64,000 nucleotides of DNA, from NCBI RefSeq assembly GCF_001432305.1, contig NZ_KQ483358.1:2911710-2975709 (forward strand). Direction: 5' to 3'. A model generated the notes under the pieces. That model saw only the letters and a list, made by a program, of their open reading frames with translations, was not told the DNA's origin and ran no database searches. This DNA is from Curvibacter sp. PAE-UM. GTDB taxonomy: Bacteria > Pseudomonadota > Gammaproteobacteria > Burkholderiales > Burkholderiaceae_C. A program made the position numbers and the translations under genes. Shown here one piece after another: positions 8,109 to 17,223 of the stretch (its first letter is position 1; each line of letters starts with the position of its first letter).

Positions 8109-9035
8109 TCACCCGCCGTCGTCGTCCCCACTCACCGTGGACGCCGCGTGGCTGAGGATGAAGTCCTTGAGCCGCACCAGCGACGCATCTTCCAGCGACT
8201 CCGTGCGGCACCACAGGTAGATGTTGCGCGGCATGGGGCGCACGGCGACCTCCAGCTCGCGCACACCGGAGCCGGGCCCCAGCAGGCGCATCGGGTACTT
8301 GGGCAGCACCGACAGGTGCCGCCCCTGCGCCAGGATGCGCAGCAGCATGGAGGCGTCGCCAACCAGGGTGATACCGGGACGCGCCTTGTCCACGCCGGCC
8401 TGCTGCAGCATCTCGCGCACGTTCTGGTCGAAGGGCGAGGCCGTGCCCAGGCTCACCCACTCCAGCTCCAGCCCCCGGGCCTGCGCCAGCCCGCCCGCCT
8501 GTCGCAGCGGATGAGCCTCGCCACAAAAGATGCCGATCTCGTCCTCGACGAGCAGGAAACGCTCAACGCCGGGTGGCGGCTTGTCCAGCCAGGACGGTGC
8601 GATCACGAAGTCCTGCCGGCCGTCGACCAGCTGGTCCACCAGCAGGTGGGGCCGGTCGCTCTGGATCGTCAGGGCGTAGCGGGGTTGCGCAGCGGCCAGC
8701 GCGGCCACCAGGCCGGGCACGAAGGCCAGGCCCACCAGCGGCCCGGTGCCCAGCCGGATGGTGTGCCGAAAGCCGCTGCGATGCCGCGCGCAGGCCTCGT
8801 CTGCGTCGCGCAGGCGCCGGGCGATGGCCCGGCCCTCACGCGCCAGCACCTCCCCCAGGGCCGTGCTGCGCACCCCGAAACGGCTGCGCTCGAACAGCTG
8901 CCCGCCGGCCTGCACCTCCAGCGCCTGCATGCTGTGCGTCAGCGTGGGCTGGGTCAGGTGCAGGATCTGGCTGGCCTTGCTGAGCGAGCCGCATTCCAGG
9001 ATGGTGGCGAGCTGGATGAGGTGACGCGGATCCAT
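8109..9035 (-). CDS. LysR-family transcriptional regulator
   Basis: A 308-residue LysR regulator with an N-terminal winged helix (residues 1-60: LIQLATILECGSLSKASQIL, then LTQPTLTHSMQALEVQAGGQLFERS) and a periplasmic-binding-like effector domain. It is divergent from the sulfatase and two Bug-receptor genes across a 71-base spacer holding a perfect 15-base palindrome. That arrangement is classical for LysR activators of the adjacent operon, so a sulfated or carboxylated substrate metabolised by those genes is the likely inducer. The inducer itself is not identifiable. Confidence 0.92.
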   Translation of the reverse strand: MDPRHLIQLATILECGSLSKASQILHLTQPTLTHSMQALEVQAGGQLFERSRFGVRSTALGEVLAREGRAIARRLRDADEACARHRSGFRHTIRLGTGPLVGLAFVPGLVAALAAAQPRYALTIQSDRPHLLVDQLVDGRQDFVIAPSWLDKPPPGVERFLLVEDEIGIFCGEAHPLRQAGGLAQARGLELEWVSLGTASPFDQNVREMLQQAGVDKARPGITLVGDASMLLRILAQGRHLSVLPKYPMRLLGPGSGVRELEVAVRPMPRNIYLWCRTESLEDASLVRLKDFILSHAASTVSGDDDGG

Positions 9036-9055
9036 AGAAATATTTAAATCAAAAC

Positions 9056-9070
9056 AATCGAACTTCGATT
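9056..9070. promoter_or_regulatory. Candidate LysR operator in divergent promoter
   Basis: A perfect palindrome AATCGAA-C-TTCGATT lies in the AT-rich spacer between the LysR gene and the sulfatase gene. It includes the T-N11-A layout expected of LysR boxes. The regulator assignment is by position only. Confidence 0.55.
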
Positions 9071-9106
9071 TTACGAATAGATTGATCTTTGTTAAGTTTC
9101 ACCCTC

Positions 9107-10429
9107 ATGGCACCCAACATCATCTATATCGTGGCCGACGACCTCGGCTTTGCGGACCTCGGCTGCTACGGCGGGCGCAACGCCCAGTTCGGCCCGGTCT
9201 CGCCCCACATCGACGCCCTGGCCGCTGGCGGCCTGCGCCTGACCGAGGGTTATTCGAACTCGCCCGTGTGCTCGCCCACCCGCTTCGCGCTGATCACCAT
9301 GCGTTACCAGTACCGCCTGCGCGGCGGCATGGAAGAACCCATCAACAGCCGCAGCAAGGGCAACCCCAAGCTGGGCCTGCCGCCCGAGCTGCCCACGCTG
9401 CCCTCGCTGCTGCGCGATGCGGGCTACGCCACCGCGCTCGTGGGCAAGTGGCACCTGGGCTACCCGCCCAGCTTCGGGCCGCTGCGCTCGGGCTACGACG
9501 AGTTCTACGGCATCATGGCCGGCGGCGTGGACTACTTCTCCCACTGCTCGGGCAAGGGCGACCACGACCTGTACGTCGGCGAGGAGGAACACCACGAAGT
9601 GGGTTACCTCACCGACCTGCTCTCGCAGCGCGCGGTGGACTACGTGCAGCGCCGCGCCGAAGCCGCGCGCGGCGGCCAGCCCTTCTTCCTGAGCCTGCAC
9701 TACACAGCGCCCCACTGGCCCTGGGAAACGCGGGACGACGCGCACCTGGCCGAGGAGGTGAAAGACAACCTGTTCCACCTGCACGGCGGCAGCGTGGAGA
9801 CCTACCGCCGCATGATCCACCACATGGACGAAGGCATCGGCAAGCTGGTGGCCGCGCTGCGCGCACAGGGCCTGCTGGACAACACGCTGATCGTCTTCAC
9901 CAGCGACAACGGCGGCGAGCGCTACTCCGACAACTGGCCCCTGGTGGGCGGCAAGATGGACCTCACCGAAGGCGGCATCCGCGTGCCGTGGATCGCCCAC
10001 TGGCCGCGGGTCATCCCCGCCGGCAGCAGCAGCGACCAGCATTGCATGACCATGGACTGGTCGGCCACCCTGCTCGATGTGGGTGGCGGCAAGCCATCGC
10101 CCGACTTCCCCATCGACGGCGTGTCGCTGGCGCGCGTGCTGCGCAAGCCGTCCGACACCTTCGAGCGCCCGCTGTACTGGCGCATGAACCACCGCCAGCA
10201 GCGCGGGCTACGCCAGGGGCCGTGGAAGTACCTCAAGGTGGACGAGCACGAGTACCTGTTCAACATCGCGCAAGACGCCCGCGAGCGCGCCAACCTAGCC
10301 GCACGCGAGCCCGAACGCCTGGCCCGCATGCGCCAGGACTGGCTGCGGTGGGAAACCACCGTGCCCGCCATCCCCGAGGACGCCACCGTCAGCCTGGGCT
10401 ACTCGGCCAAGGACATGCCGCAGCGCTGA
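9107..10429 (+). CDS. Sulfatase (arylsulfatase A-type, formylglycine-dependent)
   Basis: A 440-residue sulfatase hydrolysing a sulfate ester; substrate unknown. The sulfatase signature CSPTR begins at Cys55, the cysteine normally converted to formylglycine. Metal ligands lie in the N-terminal YIVADDLGFADLG and in the later VFTSDNGGER. A second conserved segment, GKWHLGY, is also present. I chose the ATG at 9107 (MAPNIIYIV) rather than 9089 because family members begin just before this strand. There is no signal peptide, so the enzyme is probably cytoplasmic. Two orphan Bug receptors follow in the same direction. No formylglycine-generating enzyme is visible in the window. Confidence 0.9.
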   Translation: MAPNIIYIVADDLGFADLGCYGGRNAQFGPVSPHIDALAAGGLRLTEGYSNSPVCSPTRFALITMRYQYRLRGGMEEPINSRSKGNPKLGLPPELPTLPSLLRDAGYATALVGKWHLGYPPSFGPLRSGYDEFYGIMAGGVDYFSHCSGKGDHDLYVGEEEHHEVGYLTDLLSQRAVDYVQRRAEAARGGQPFFLSLHYTAPHWPWETRDDAHLAEEVKDNLFHLHGGSVETYRRMIHHMDEGIGKLVAALRAQGLLDNTLIVFTSDNGGERYSDNWPLVGGKMDLTEGGIRVPWIAHWPRVIPAGSSSDQHCMTMDWSATLLDVGGGKPSPDFPIDGVSLARVLRKPSDTFERPLYWRMNHRQQRGLRQGPWKYLKVDEHEYLFNIAQDARERANLAAREPERLARMRQDWLRWETTVPAIPEDATVSLGYSAKDMPQR

Positions 10430-10465
10430 CCGAGCGCCCCCCACACACAACGACGAGGAGACACC

Positions 10466-11434
10466 ATGAACCGAACCACCACCCTGCCCGCCCTGGCCGC
10501 CGCCCTGCTGCTCGGTCTGGCCTCGCTCAACGCCCCGGCCCAGTCATGGCCCGAGCGGCCCATGCGTGTCATCGTGCCCCTGCCGCCCGCGGGGCCGAGC
10601 GACATCGTGCTGCGCGGCGCCGCGCCCAAGGTGCAGGAGATCCTCAAGCAGCCCCTGGTCATCGACAACAAGCCGGGCGCCAACGGCAACATCGGCACGG
10701 CCGAGGCCGTGCGCGCCGCACCGGACGGCTACACCTGGCTGTGGACCACCGACACCACGCTCACGGTCAACCCGCACGTCTACGAGAAGATGCCCTTCAA
10801 GGCCGCGGACTTGCAGCCCGTGATCCGCGCCAGCGCCTTCAGCCAGACCCTGGTGTGCTACCCCGGCGTCGGCCTCAGGACGGTGGCCGATCTGGTGAAA
10901 AAGGCGCGCAGCACGACGATGACCTACGCCTCGGGCGGCGCCGGATCACCCGGCCACCTCACCACCGAACTCTTCAGCACCGCGGCCGGCATCCAGATGA
11001 CGCACGTGCCCTACCGAGGCCCCGCTCCCGCCGTGCAGGACATGCTGGGCGGCCAGGTGGAGTGCGGCTTCCTCGCCGGCCCCACCGTGCTGCCGCATGT
11101 GAAGTCGGGCAAGCTGGTGGCGCTGGCCGTCTCGGGCGCCAAGCGTTCGCCCCTGCTGCCCGACGTGCCCACCGTGGCCGAAGCCGGCTACCCCGGCTTC
11201 GACGCCACCTTCTCGCTGGTGCTGTTCGCGCCCAGAAACGTGCCCGCCGCCATGGTGCAGAAGATGCACGACGCCATGGCCGTGGCACTCAAGAGCCCGG
11301 AGCTGGTGGAGCGGCTCGCACAGTCGGACCAGAGCGTGGTGGCCGGCGATGCCGCTGAAACCGCCGCGCGCCTGGCACAGGACACGCAGCGCTGGGGCGA
11401 AGTGGCCCGCCGCATCAAGCTCAAGCTGGACTGA
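10466..11434 (+). CDS. Bug-family (TTT) substrate-binding protein
   Basis: A 322-residue periplasmic receptor of the Bug/TctC family, which captures carboxylates and small polar molecules for tripartite tricarboxylate transporters. A signal peptide ends near SLNAPAQS. The family hallmarks are present: PMRVIVPLPPAGPSD, the DNKPGANGNIGT loop, APDGYT, and MTHVPYRG-APAVQDMLGGQVE. It has a strong ribosome binding site (GAGGAGA) and follows the sulfatase by 36 bases. No TctA/TctB membrane genes are nearby, so it is an orphan receptor, common in this bacterial group. Confidence 0.93.
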   Translation: MNRTTTLPALAAALLLGLASLNAPAQSWPERPMRVIVPLPPAGPSDIVLRGAAPKVQEILKQPLVIDNKPGANGNIGTAEAVRAAPDGYTWLWTTDTTLTVNPHVYEKMPFKAADLQPVIRASAFSQTLVCYPGVGLRTVADLVKKARSTTMTYASGGAGSPGHLTTELFSTAAGIQMTHVPYRGPAPAVQDMLGGQVECGFLAGPTVLPHVKSGKLVALAVSGAKRSPLLPDVPTVAEAGYPGFDATFSLVLFAPRNVPAAMVQKMHDAMAVALKSPELVERLAQSDQSVVAGDAAETAARLAQDTQRWGEVARRIKLKLD

Positions 11435-11467
11435 GCGCACAAAAAAAGAACGATCGAGGAGACCCGC

Positions 11468-12457
11468 ATGAACAAGATCCACCGCGCCCGCCGCCTGGCG
11501 CTGGCCCTGACCGGCGCCTGCCTGCTCACCCCCTGGGCCGCCAGCGCGCAAGCCCCCGCCTGGCCCAGCAAGCCGGTCACACTCATCGTCGGCACGCCGC
11601 CGGGCGGCGCCATCGACGCCTATGCGCGCGCCCTGGCCCAGCAACTGGGCAAGGTCACGGGCGGCACCTTCCTCGTGGACTACAAGCCCGGCGCCAACGG
11701 CAACATCAGCGCCGAGTTCGTGCAGAAGGCGCAGCCCGACGGCCACACGCTGTGGATCGGCACCCAGGCCATGATGACCATCAACCCCTCGGTCTATCCC
11801 AACCAGCGCTGGCAGCCAGCAGGCTTCAAGCCCATCGCCAAGGGCGTGGAGGCGCCGCTGGTGCTCGTTGCCCATCCCTCGGTGCCGGCCCACACGCTGG
11901 CCGAGCTCGTCAAGTGGGCGGCCGCGAACCCCGGCAAGGCCGCCTATGCCTCCTTCAGCCCGGGCACACCCTCGCAATTCCTGGGCTATCAGCTCAGCCA
12001 GCGTTTCAAGCTGGACATGCCCCACATCCCCTACAAGGGCTCCGCACCGCAGACCACCGACCTGCTGGGCGGCCAGGTGCCGCTGGGGTTTGCGCAATTG
12101 CAGTCGGTGATCCCGCATGTGCAGTCGGGCAAGCTCAACGCCATCGCCGTGACCAGCCCGCAGCGTTCGCGCCACCTGCCGCAGGTGCCCACGCTGGCCG
12201 AGCTGGGCTACAGGGAACTCAACACCACCGTCTGGTTCGGCCTGCTGGCGCCGGCCGCCGCGCCCAAGGCGGTGCTCGACGCCATCGCCACGGCCACGCA
12301 GAAGGCGCAGGCCGACGGTGACTACCGCGCCCGGCTGGAAGCCCAGGGTTTCGACGTGCCACAGGAATACGGCGACGCTTTCGCCGCCACCATCGCCGCC
12401 GAGACGGCGCGCTGGGCCGAGGTGGTGCGCGCCACCGGTTTCAAGGCCAACGACTGA
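11468..12457 (+). CDS. Bug-family (TTT) substrate-binding protein
   Basis: A second Bug/TctC periplasmic receptor, 329 residues, immediately downstream of the first with a 33-base spacer and its own GAGGAGA ribosome binding site. A signal peptide ends near PWAASAQA. Hallmarks: KPVTLIVGTPPGGAID, VDYKPGANGNIS, and MPHIPYKGSAPQTTDLLGGQV. The two receptors are clearly related but diverged, so they probably bind different ligands. Co-transcription with the sulfatase suggests that desulfated products or sulfated organics are the ligands (inference). Confidence 0.93.
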   Translation: MNKIHRARRLALALTGACLLTPWAASAQAPAWPSKPVTLIVGTPPGGAIDAYARALAQQLGKVTGGTFLVDYKPGANGNISAEFVQKAQPDGHTLWIGTQAMMTINPSVYPNQRWQPAGFKPIAKGVEAPLVLVAHPSVPAHTLAELVKWAAANPGKAAYASFSPGTPSQFLGYQLSQRFKLDMPHIPYKGSAPQTTDLLGGQVPLGFAQLQSVIPHVQSGKLNAIAVTSPQRSRHLPQVPTLAELGYRELNTTVWFGLLAPAAAPKAVLDAIATATQKAQADGDYRARLEAQGFDVPQEYGDAFAATIAAETARWAEVVRATGFKAND

Positions 12458-12460
12458 AGG

Positions 12461-12552
12461 CCGCGCCGCTGCGCGGCTGAGCGGTCCCGCTCAGAACTTG
12501 TGAAGGAATCGTAGCGAGCGGCCCGAGCGCAGTAGGTTTATTCGCAAGTTCT
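12461..12552. repeat. Compound inverted repeats between convergent genes
   Basis: Three dyads are stacked in the gap between the second Bug gene and the convergent stress-protein gene: CCGCGC/GCGCGG (12461-12476), CTGAGCGG/CCGCTCAG (12477-12494) and a 12-base pair AGAACTTGTGAA / TTCGCAAGTTCT (12493-12504 with 12541-12552, one mismatch). The last arm runs into the stop codon of the stress-protein gene. It may act as a two-way transcription stop or be a dispersed repeat of the genome; there is no clear T-tract. Confidence 0.6.
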
Positions 12553-12989
12553 CAGCGCGTGATCACCACCAGCACGCTACAGGGCGCGTGCTCGATCAGC
12601 GATTTGGACACCGAGCCGCGCCACCAGCGCGCCGCCCAGCTGTCCTGGTGCTGGTGCCCCAGCACGATCAGATCGGCCCGCAGACGGCCGGCCGCCTTGG
12701 CCAGCTCGTGCACCGGGTCACCGCTGAGCACCTCTCCGCGCGCCTGCAAACCCGCCTGCGCCAGGCGTTCCACCCCGGCCTCAAGGATGAGACGGTAACG
12801 CTCCCGCTCGATCTCCTCCACCTTGGGGTCGTAGAGCCCGCCCTCGGGTCCGAGAGACGCGATGGGCAGCGGCATCACGGCCACCAGCACCAGCTCGGCC
12901 TGGCTCCACTGCGCAATCTCGCAACTGCCCAGCAGGGCCTGCTGCCCGGACTCGGAGCCGTCGTAGCCCAACAGGATGCGCTTGTACAT
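12552..12989 (-). CDS. Universal stress protein (UspA family)
   Basis: A 145-residue UspA-fold protein with the N-terminal KRILLGYDGSESGQQAL and C-terminal GSVSKSLIEHAPCSVLVV. The ATP-binding signature G-x2-G-x9-G(S/T) is incomplete: the first half reads GHQHQD, lacking the second glycine, while the final GS is kept, so nucleotide binding is uncertain. Such proteins help cells survive starvation and oxidative or energy stress. It is monocistronic, with a good ribosome binding site (GGAGACC). Confidence 0.9.
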   Translation of the reverse strand: MYKRILLGYDGSESGQQALLGSCEIAQWSQAELVLVAVMPLPIASLGPEGGLYDPKVEEIERERYRLILEAGVERLAQAGLQARGEVLSGDPVHELAKAAGRLRADLIVLGHQHQDSWAARWWRGSVSKSLIEHAPCSVLVVITR

Positions 12990-13068
12990 GGCGGGTCTCC
13001 TCTGATTGGATGCACTGTGATACTTGCATCTTAGGGCGATCTATGGGAGCTGCCAACCTGGTGGTGTG

Positions 13069-13923
13069 TCAGCGGCCCAGTTTGCTTGAACCCCACTGTT
13101 CAAGCTGCCTCTGGTCATGCGCGCCTTCTGCTTCGATGGAGTCTTCAGGCAGTTGCCTGAGGCATTCCTCCAGGGCCTGGGGATCCAGTTTCTCACTTGG
13201 CGCAGGAGCGGTACGCACTTGTGGCGATTTGCCGTCCCACATGAACGGGTTGCGGAACGCCGGTGGGTCGGGCAGGCAGTCGTTTTTGTAGAGGGGCGGG
13301 CCGTCTGAATCGAAGGGTTGAAACGAAATCGTCTTCTCGAAGATCAGGGGTTTTCCGGTCGGGGTCGGCGGGAGCGGGGGCATGTTTTCGATGGCCTTGC
13401 GCGCGAGGTTTTCGGCGACCAGCGAGGTCGTCCACAAGGTTTCCACTCGTGTCAATGTTCCATCGGGGGCGATTTCAATCCGGAACCGTACGATGCCCTG
13501 ATCCGGACCTTCGACAGCCGTGCCCATCATGCTTCGGACTTGCTGCCCCCAGGTGTAGCGGTAGCGCTTGCTGTTTTTCAAGGAGTAGTTCGCTGCGAGG
13601 GCCCACTCTTGCGCGGTCGGTGCGGGTGGTGCATGCATGAACGCCGGTTGGCGGTCCGCAGCAGGCGGGGCCACCGCAGTTTCCCGGGGTGCCTGGCTCG
13701 CGGAGACGGGGCTGGGGTCAGGTGCCGGGCGGGGGGGCGCTGAAGGCGTTCGCCGCGGTGAGTCTGGCGTCACCTCCAGAAAGACGACGTCCTCCTCAGC
13801 CTTCGGGGCTTCGGGCTTGCTGATGAACGCGCCGTGGAAATGACCGGCCCCAACAATCAGCAGCGCATGCAGGACGACGGACAGGAAAACAGCGACGAAA
13901 CGGTTGAATGTGTGAATTTGCAT
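13069..13923 (-). CDS. TonB-like energy-transducing protein
   Basis: About 284 residues. An N-terminal inner-membrane anchor (FNRFVAVFLSVVLHALLIVG, carrying the SxxxH-type histidine of TonB-like proteins) is followed by a proline-rich spacer (APPRPAPDPSPVSAS) and a TonB_C-like beta-alpha-beta domain (GIVRFRIEIAPDGTLTRVE, then AIENMPPLPPTPTGKP). A further 80-residue polar tail ends the protein. TonB proteins carry proton-motive force to outer-membrane transporters. No ExbB/ExbD or TonB-dependent receptor is nearby, so the partner is unknown. The ATG at 13921-13923 is preferred because it starts right before the membrane anchor; the frame is open to 14025. Confidence 0.65.
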   Translation of the reverse strand: MQIHTFNRFVAVFLSVVLHALLIVGAGHFHGAFISKPEAPKAEEDVVFLEVTPDSPRRTPSAPPRPAPDPSPVSASQAPRETAVAPPAADRQPAFMHAPPAPTAQEWALAANYSLKNSKRYRYTWGQQVRSMMGTAVEGPDQGIVRFRIEIAPDGTLTRVETLWTTSLVAENLARKAIENMPPLPPTPTGKPLIFEKTISFQPFDSDGPPLYKNDCLPDPPAFRNPFMWDGKSPQVRTAPAPSEKLDPQALEECLRQLPEDSIEAEGAHDQRQLEQWGSSKLGR

Positions 13924-14116
13924 GAGGCGCCCTGGCCATCGTACAAGGTTGTGGGCGCGTCGGACCGCCGCTGCAGCGGGGGTGGTGAACCACCAGCGTC
14001 CGTCGCCTGACCGGCTCCGGCTCAAGAGATCACGAAGGAATGCACACGAGGCCAGCCCCGGGCTGAAGATCCGTCATCGGACCTGCCGTGGACCGAACCT
14101 CGCCGGATCAACCAAC

Positions 14117-17100
14117 CTAAGCCAGCTGCCCCGCCAGCAACTTCGCCACATGCACCGCCTCGCGCTGCGCCCCGTCGGCGATCTGGTGCCGGCAACTGGT
14201 GCCGTCGGCCACCACGATGGCATCCGCCCTGGCGCGCACGGCCGGCAGCAGATTGGCTTCGGCCATCTGCATCGACACCTCGTAGTGCTCAGCCTCGTAG
14301 CCGAAGCTGCCGGCCATGCCGCAGCAGCTGGACTCGATGAGTTCGGGTTTGGCACCGGGGATCAGGCTTAGCACCTCCATCACGGGCGTGACGGCGGCGA
14401 AGGCCTTCTGGTGGCAGTGCCCGTGCAGCAGCACGGGCTGGGCCACGGGTTTGAGCTTGGCCTTGAAGGCTTCCAGCTGGCCGGCCTTGGCCTCGCGGGC
14501 CAGGAACTCTTCGAACAGGAGCGCCTGTTTTGCGATCTGTTGTGCGCCCTCGCCCAGGCCCATGACCAGCAGTTCGTCACGCAGCGTGAGCAGGCAGCTC
14601 GGCTCCAGGCCGACGATGGCGATGCCCTTCTCCGCAAACGGCAAGAGGCTATCCACCACCTCACGCGCTTTCAGCTTGGCCTGGTCCACCATGCCGGCGG
14701 AAAGGAAGGTGCGGCCGCAGCAGAGGTGTTTGCCATCGTCTTGTTTCTTGGTGGCGACGTGTACGGTGTAGCCGGCGGCCTGCAGCACCAACAGGGCAGC
14801 GTGAGCGTTCTCGGATTCGAAAAAGCCGTTGAAGGTGTCGACGAAAAGCACCACGGGTTTGGTCGCGGCCAGCACCTCTTCACGCGTGGCGCTCTGCACG
14901 GGTGTATTGAAGAAGTGCCGGCTCTTCCACTGCGGCAGGCTGCGCTTGGCCGAGAAGCCGAAGAGCTTTTCGCTGAGCTGGGCCATGAGCGGAACCTTGT
15001 CGCGCAGGTTGAGCAGCGGGGCGATCTTCGCGGCGTGGCGCGCGTAGTCGGGCAGCTGGCCGACGAGCTTGTCTTTCAGCGTGTGGCCGTGTCTGGCCTT
15101 GTAGTGCTGCAGGAACTCGACCTTGAGCTTGGCCATGTCCACGCCCGTGGGGCAGTCGCGTTTGCAACCTTTGCAGCTGACGCACAGATCCATCGCTTCG
15201 CGCACGACTTCGCTGGTCAAGGCATCCTTGCCGTCCAGCCCCTCGATCTGGCCGCTGAGCGCCAGGCGCAGGGTGTTGGCGCGACCGCGGGTGAGGTGTT
15301 GTTCATCGCGTGTGACGCGGTAGCTCGGGCACATGGTGCCGGCGTCGAATTTGCGGCAGTGGCCGTTGTTGTTGCACATCTCCACGGCCTTGGCCAGGCC
15401 CTGGGCCGGGTCGCCGCCGGTGCCGGGGGCGGTGGTCACTTCGGTGACCGGGTCGGCCTGCACGTTCCAGGCGCTCCAGTCCAGCGCGGGCTGGATGGGC
15501 ACGACCTTGTAGCTGGGCGGGAAGCGCATCAGCGTGGTGTCGTCCATCTTGGGCGGATCGATCATGCGCTTGGGGCTGAGCCGGTTGGTCGGGTCCAGGT
15601 GCTGCTTGATCTGGGTGAAGGCCTGGGTGAGGCGCGGGCCGAACTGCCATTCGATCCACTCACCGCGGCACAGGCCGTCGCCGTGCTCGCCGCTGTAGGC
15701 GCCTTTGTACTTGCGCACCAGTTCGCTGGCCTCTTCGGCGATGGCGCGCATCTTCTTCGCGCCTTCGCGCCGCATGTCCAGGATGGGCCGCACGTGCAGC
15801 GTGCCGACCGAGGCGTGGGCGTACCAGGTGCCGCGGCTGCCGTATTTGCTGAAGACCTCGGTGAGCGCGTTGGTGTATTCAGCCAGGTGCACCAGGGGTA
15901 CAGCGCAGTCTTCGATGAAACTCACGGGCTTGCCGTCGCCGCGCAGGCTCATCATGATGTTGAGGCCGGCCTTGCGCACTTCCCACAGGTTCTTCTGCGG
16001 CGCGTCGTCGATCATCTCGACCACGCTGCCGGGCAGGCCCAGCTCGCCCATCAGGTCCACCAGTTCCTTGATCTTGGGCGCTATGTCGGCCTTGCTGGCG
16101 CCTGAGAACTCCACCAGCAGCACGGCTTCAGGTTTGCCGCCGTTGATGGCGGGCGAAAGCGCGGTTCGGATGGTGGGGGCGAAGGCCGGGTTCTGCAGCG
16201 AGAGCTCGATCATGGTGCGGTCGACCAGCTCCACGGCCGTGAGCGCCCCGCCCCGCATGTTGTGGCCCAGCTTGACGATGTGCTGGGCACTGTCCATGGC
16301 CTGGTAGAAGGTGGGGAAGTTCACCACGCCCAGCACCTTGGCCCGCGGCAGTTCGCTGAGCTGCAGGCAGAGCGAGCGCGTGAGCGCCAGCGTGCCTTCG
16401 CTGCCGATGAGCAGGTGCGCCAGGTTCACCGAGCCATCCGTCGTGTACGGTTTCTCGTTCTGGTTGTGGAAGATGTCCAGGTTGTAGCCGGCCACGCGGC
16501 GCAGCACCTTGGGCCAGCGCGCCTCGATCTCGTCGCGGTGCAGACCGGCCAGGCCACGCACGTAGTCGCCGATCTGGCGCGCGCGGCCGCTGGCCTGGTC
16601 GTAACGGCCGAAGTTCAGCAGCTCGCCGTCGGCCAGCCAGGCCTGGGCGCCGATGACGTTGTGCACCATATTGCCGTAGGCGATGGAGCGGCTGCCGCAG
16701 GAGTTGTTGCCGGCCATGCCGCCCAGCGTGGCCTGCGCGCTGGTGGAAACGTCCACCGGGTACCAGAGGCCGTGTTTTTTGAGGTCGGCGTTCAGGTGGT
16801 CCAGCACCAGGCCGGGCTCCACACGGGCCGTGCGCTGCTCGACGTTGACGTCGAGGATCTTGCGCATGTGTTTGCTGTGGTCGATGACCAGCCCCGCGCC
16901 CACGGTCTGGCCGCACTGGCTGGTGCCGCCACCGCGCGGCACGATGGGCACCTTGAGGTCACGGCAGATGTCCAGCGCCAGGCGCACGTCGGCCGCCTCG
17001 CGCGGCAGGAACACGCCCAGGGGCATGGCCTGGTAGATGGAGGCGTCGGTGGCGTAACGGCCGCGGTCGGCCGGGCTGAACAGCACCTCGCCCTTGGTCT

Positions 17101-17215
17101 CGGCGCGCAGGCGCGCGGCCAGACGCCCGGCCACTTCATTGCTGAGGCGGGAGACGGCCTCGTAGGTCTGGCTGGCGGAGGCTTGCGTGACGTTGGCGGG
17201 CAAAGGGGCATTCAT
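14117..17215 (-). CDS. FAD- and Fe-S-dependent dehydrogenase, YdiJ-like
   Basis: A large 1032-residue fusion of a GlcD/D-lactate-dehydrogenase-like flavoprotein with a GlpC/CCG-type Fe-S module, the architecture of E. coli YdiJ. In order: FAD_binding_4 domain with PRGGGTSQCGQTVGAG near residue 95; FAD-oxidase C-terminal domain to about 560; a ferredoxin-like pair of Cys clusters (NNNGHCRKFDAGTMCP and CVSCKGCKRDCP near 680); then two CCG motifs (HLCCGRTF near 830 and SSCCGMAG near 960). It probably oxidises a 2-hydroxyacid and passes electrons to quinone; the substrate (D-2-hydroxyglutarate in some relatives, or glycolate/lactate) is inferred. It starts 8 bases after the GntR gene. Confidence 0.9.
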   Translation of the reverse strand: MNAPLPANVTQASASQTYEAVSRLSNEVAGRLAARLRAETKGEVLFSPADRGRYATDASIYQAMPLGVFLPREAADVRLALDICRDLKVPIVPRGGGTSQCGQTVGAGLVIDHSKHMRKILDVNVEQRTARVEPGLVLDHLNADLKKHGLWYPVDVSTSAQATLGGMAGNNSCGSRSIAYGNMVHNVIGAQAWLADGELLNFGRYDQASGRARQIGDYVRGLAGLHRDEIEARWPKVLRRVAGYNLDIFHNQNEKPYTTDGSVNLAHLLIGSEGTLALTRSLCLQLSELPRAKVLGVVNFPTFYQAMDSAQHIVKLGHNMRGGALTAVELVDRTMIELSLQNPAFAPTIRTALSPAINGGKPEAVLLVEFSGASKADIAPKIKELVDLMGELGLPGSVVEMIDDAPQKNLWEVRKAGLNIMMSLRGDGKPVSFIEDCAVPLVHLAEYTNALTEVFSKYGSRGTWYAHASVGTLHVRPILDMRREGAKKMRAIAEEASELVRKYKGAYSGEHGDGLCRGEWIEWQFGPRLTQAFTQIKQHLDPTNRLSPKRMIDPPKMDDTTLMRFPPSYKVVPIQPALDWSAWNVQADPVTEVTTAPGTGGDPAQGLAKAVEMCNNNGHCRKFDAGTMCPSYRVTRDEQHLTRGRANTLRLALSGQIEGLDGKDALTSEVVREAMDLCVSCKGCKRDCPTGVDMAKLKVEFLQHYKARHGHTLKDKLVGQLPDYARHAAKIAPLLNLRDKVPLMAQLSEKLFGFSAKRSLPQWKSRHFFNTPVQSATREEVLAATKPVVLFVDTFNGFFESENAHAALLVLQAAGYTVHVATKKQDDGKHLCCGRTFLSAGMVDQAKLKAREVVDSLLPFAEKGIAIVGLEPSCLLTLRDELLVMGLGEGAQQIAKQALLFEEFLAREAKAGQLEAFKAKLKPVAQPVLLHGHCHQKAFAAVTPVMEVLSLIPGAKPELIESSCCGMAGSFGYEAEHYEVSMQMAEANLLPAVRARADAIVVADGTSCRHQIADGAQREAVHVAKLLAGQLA

Positions 17216-17223
17216 ATCGGTAC

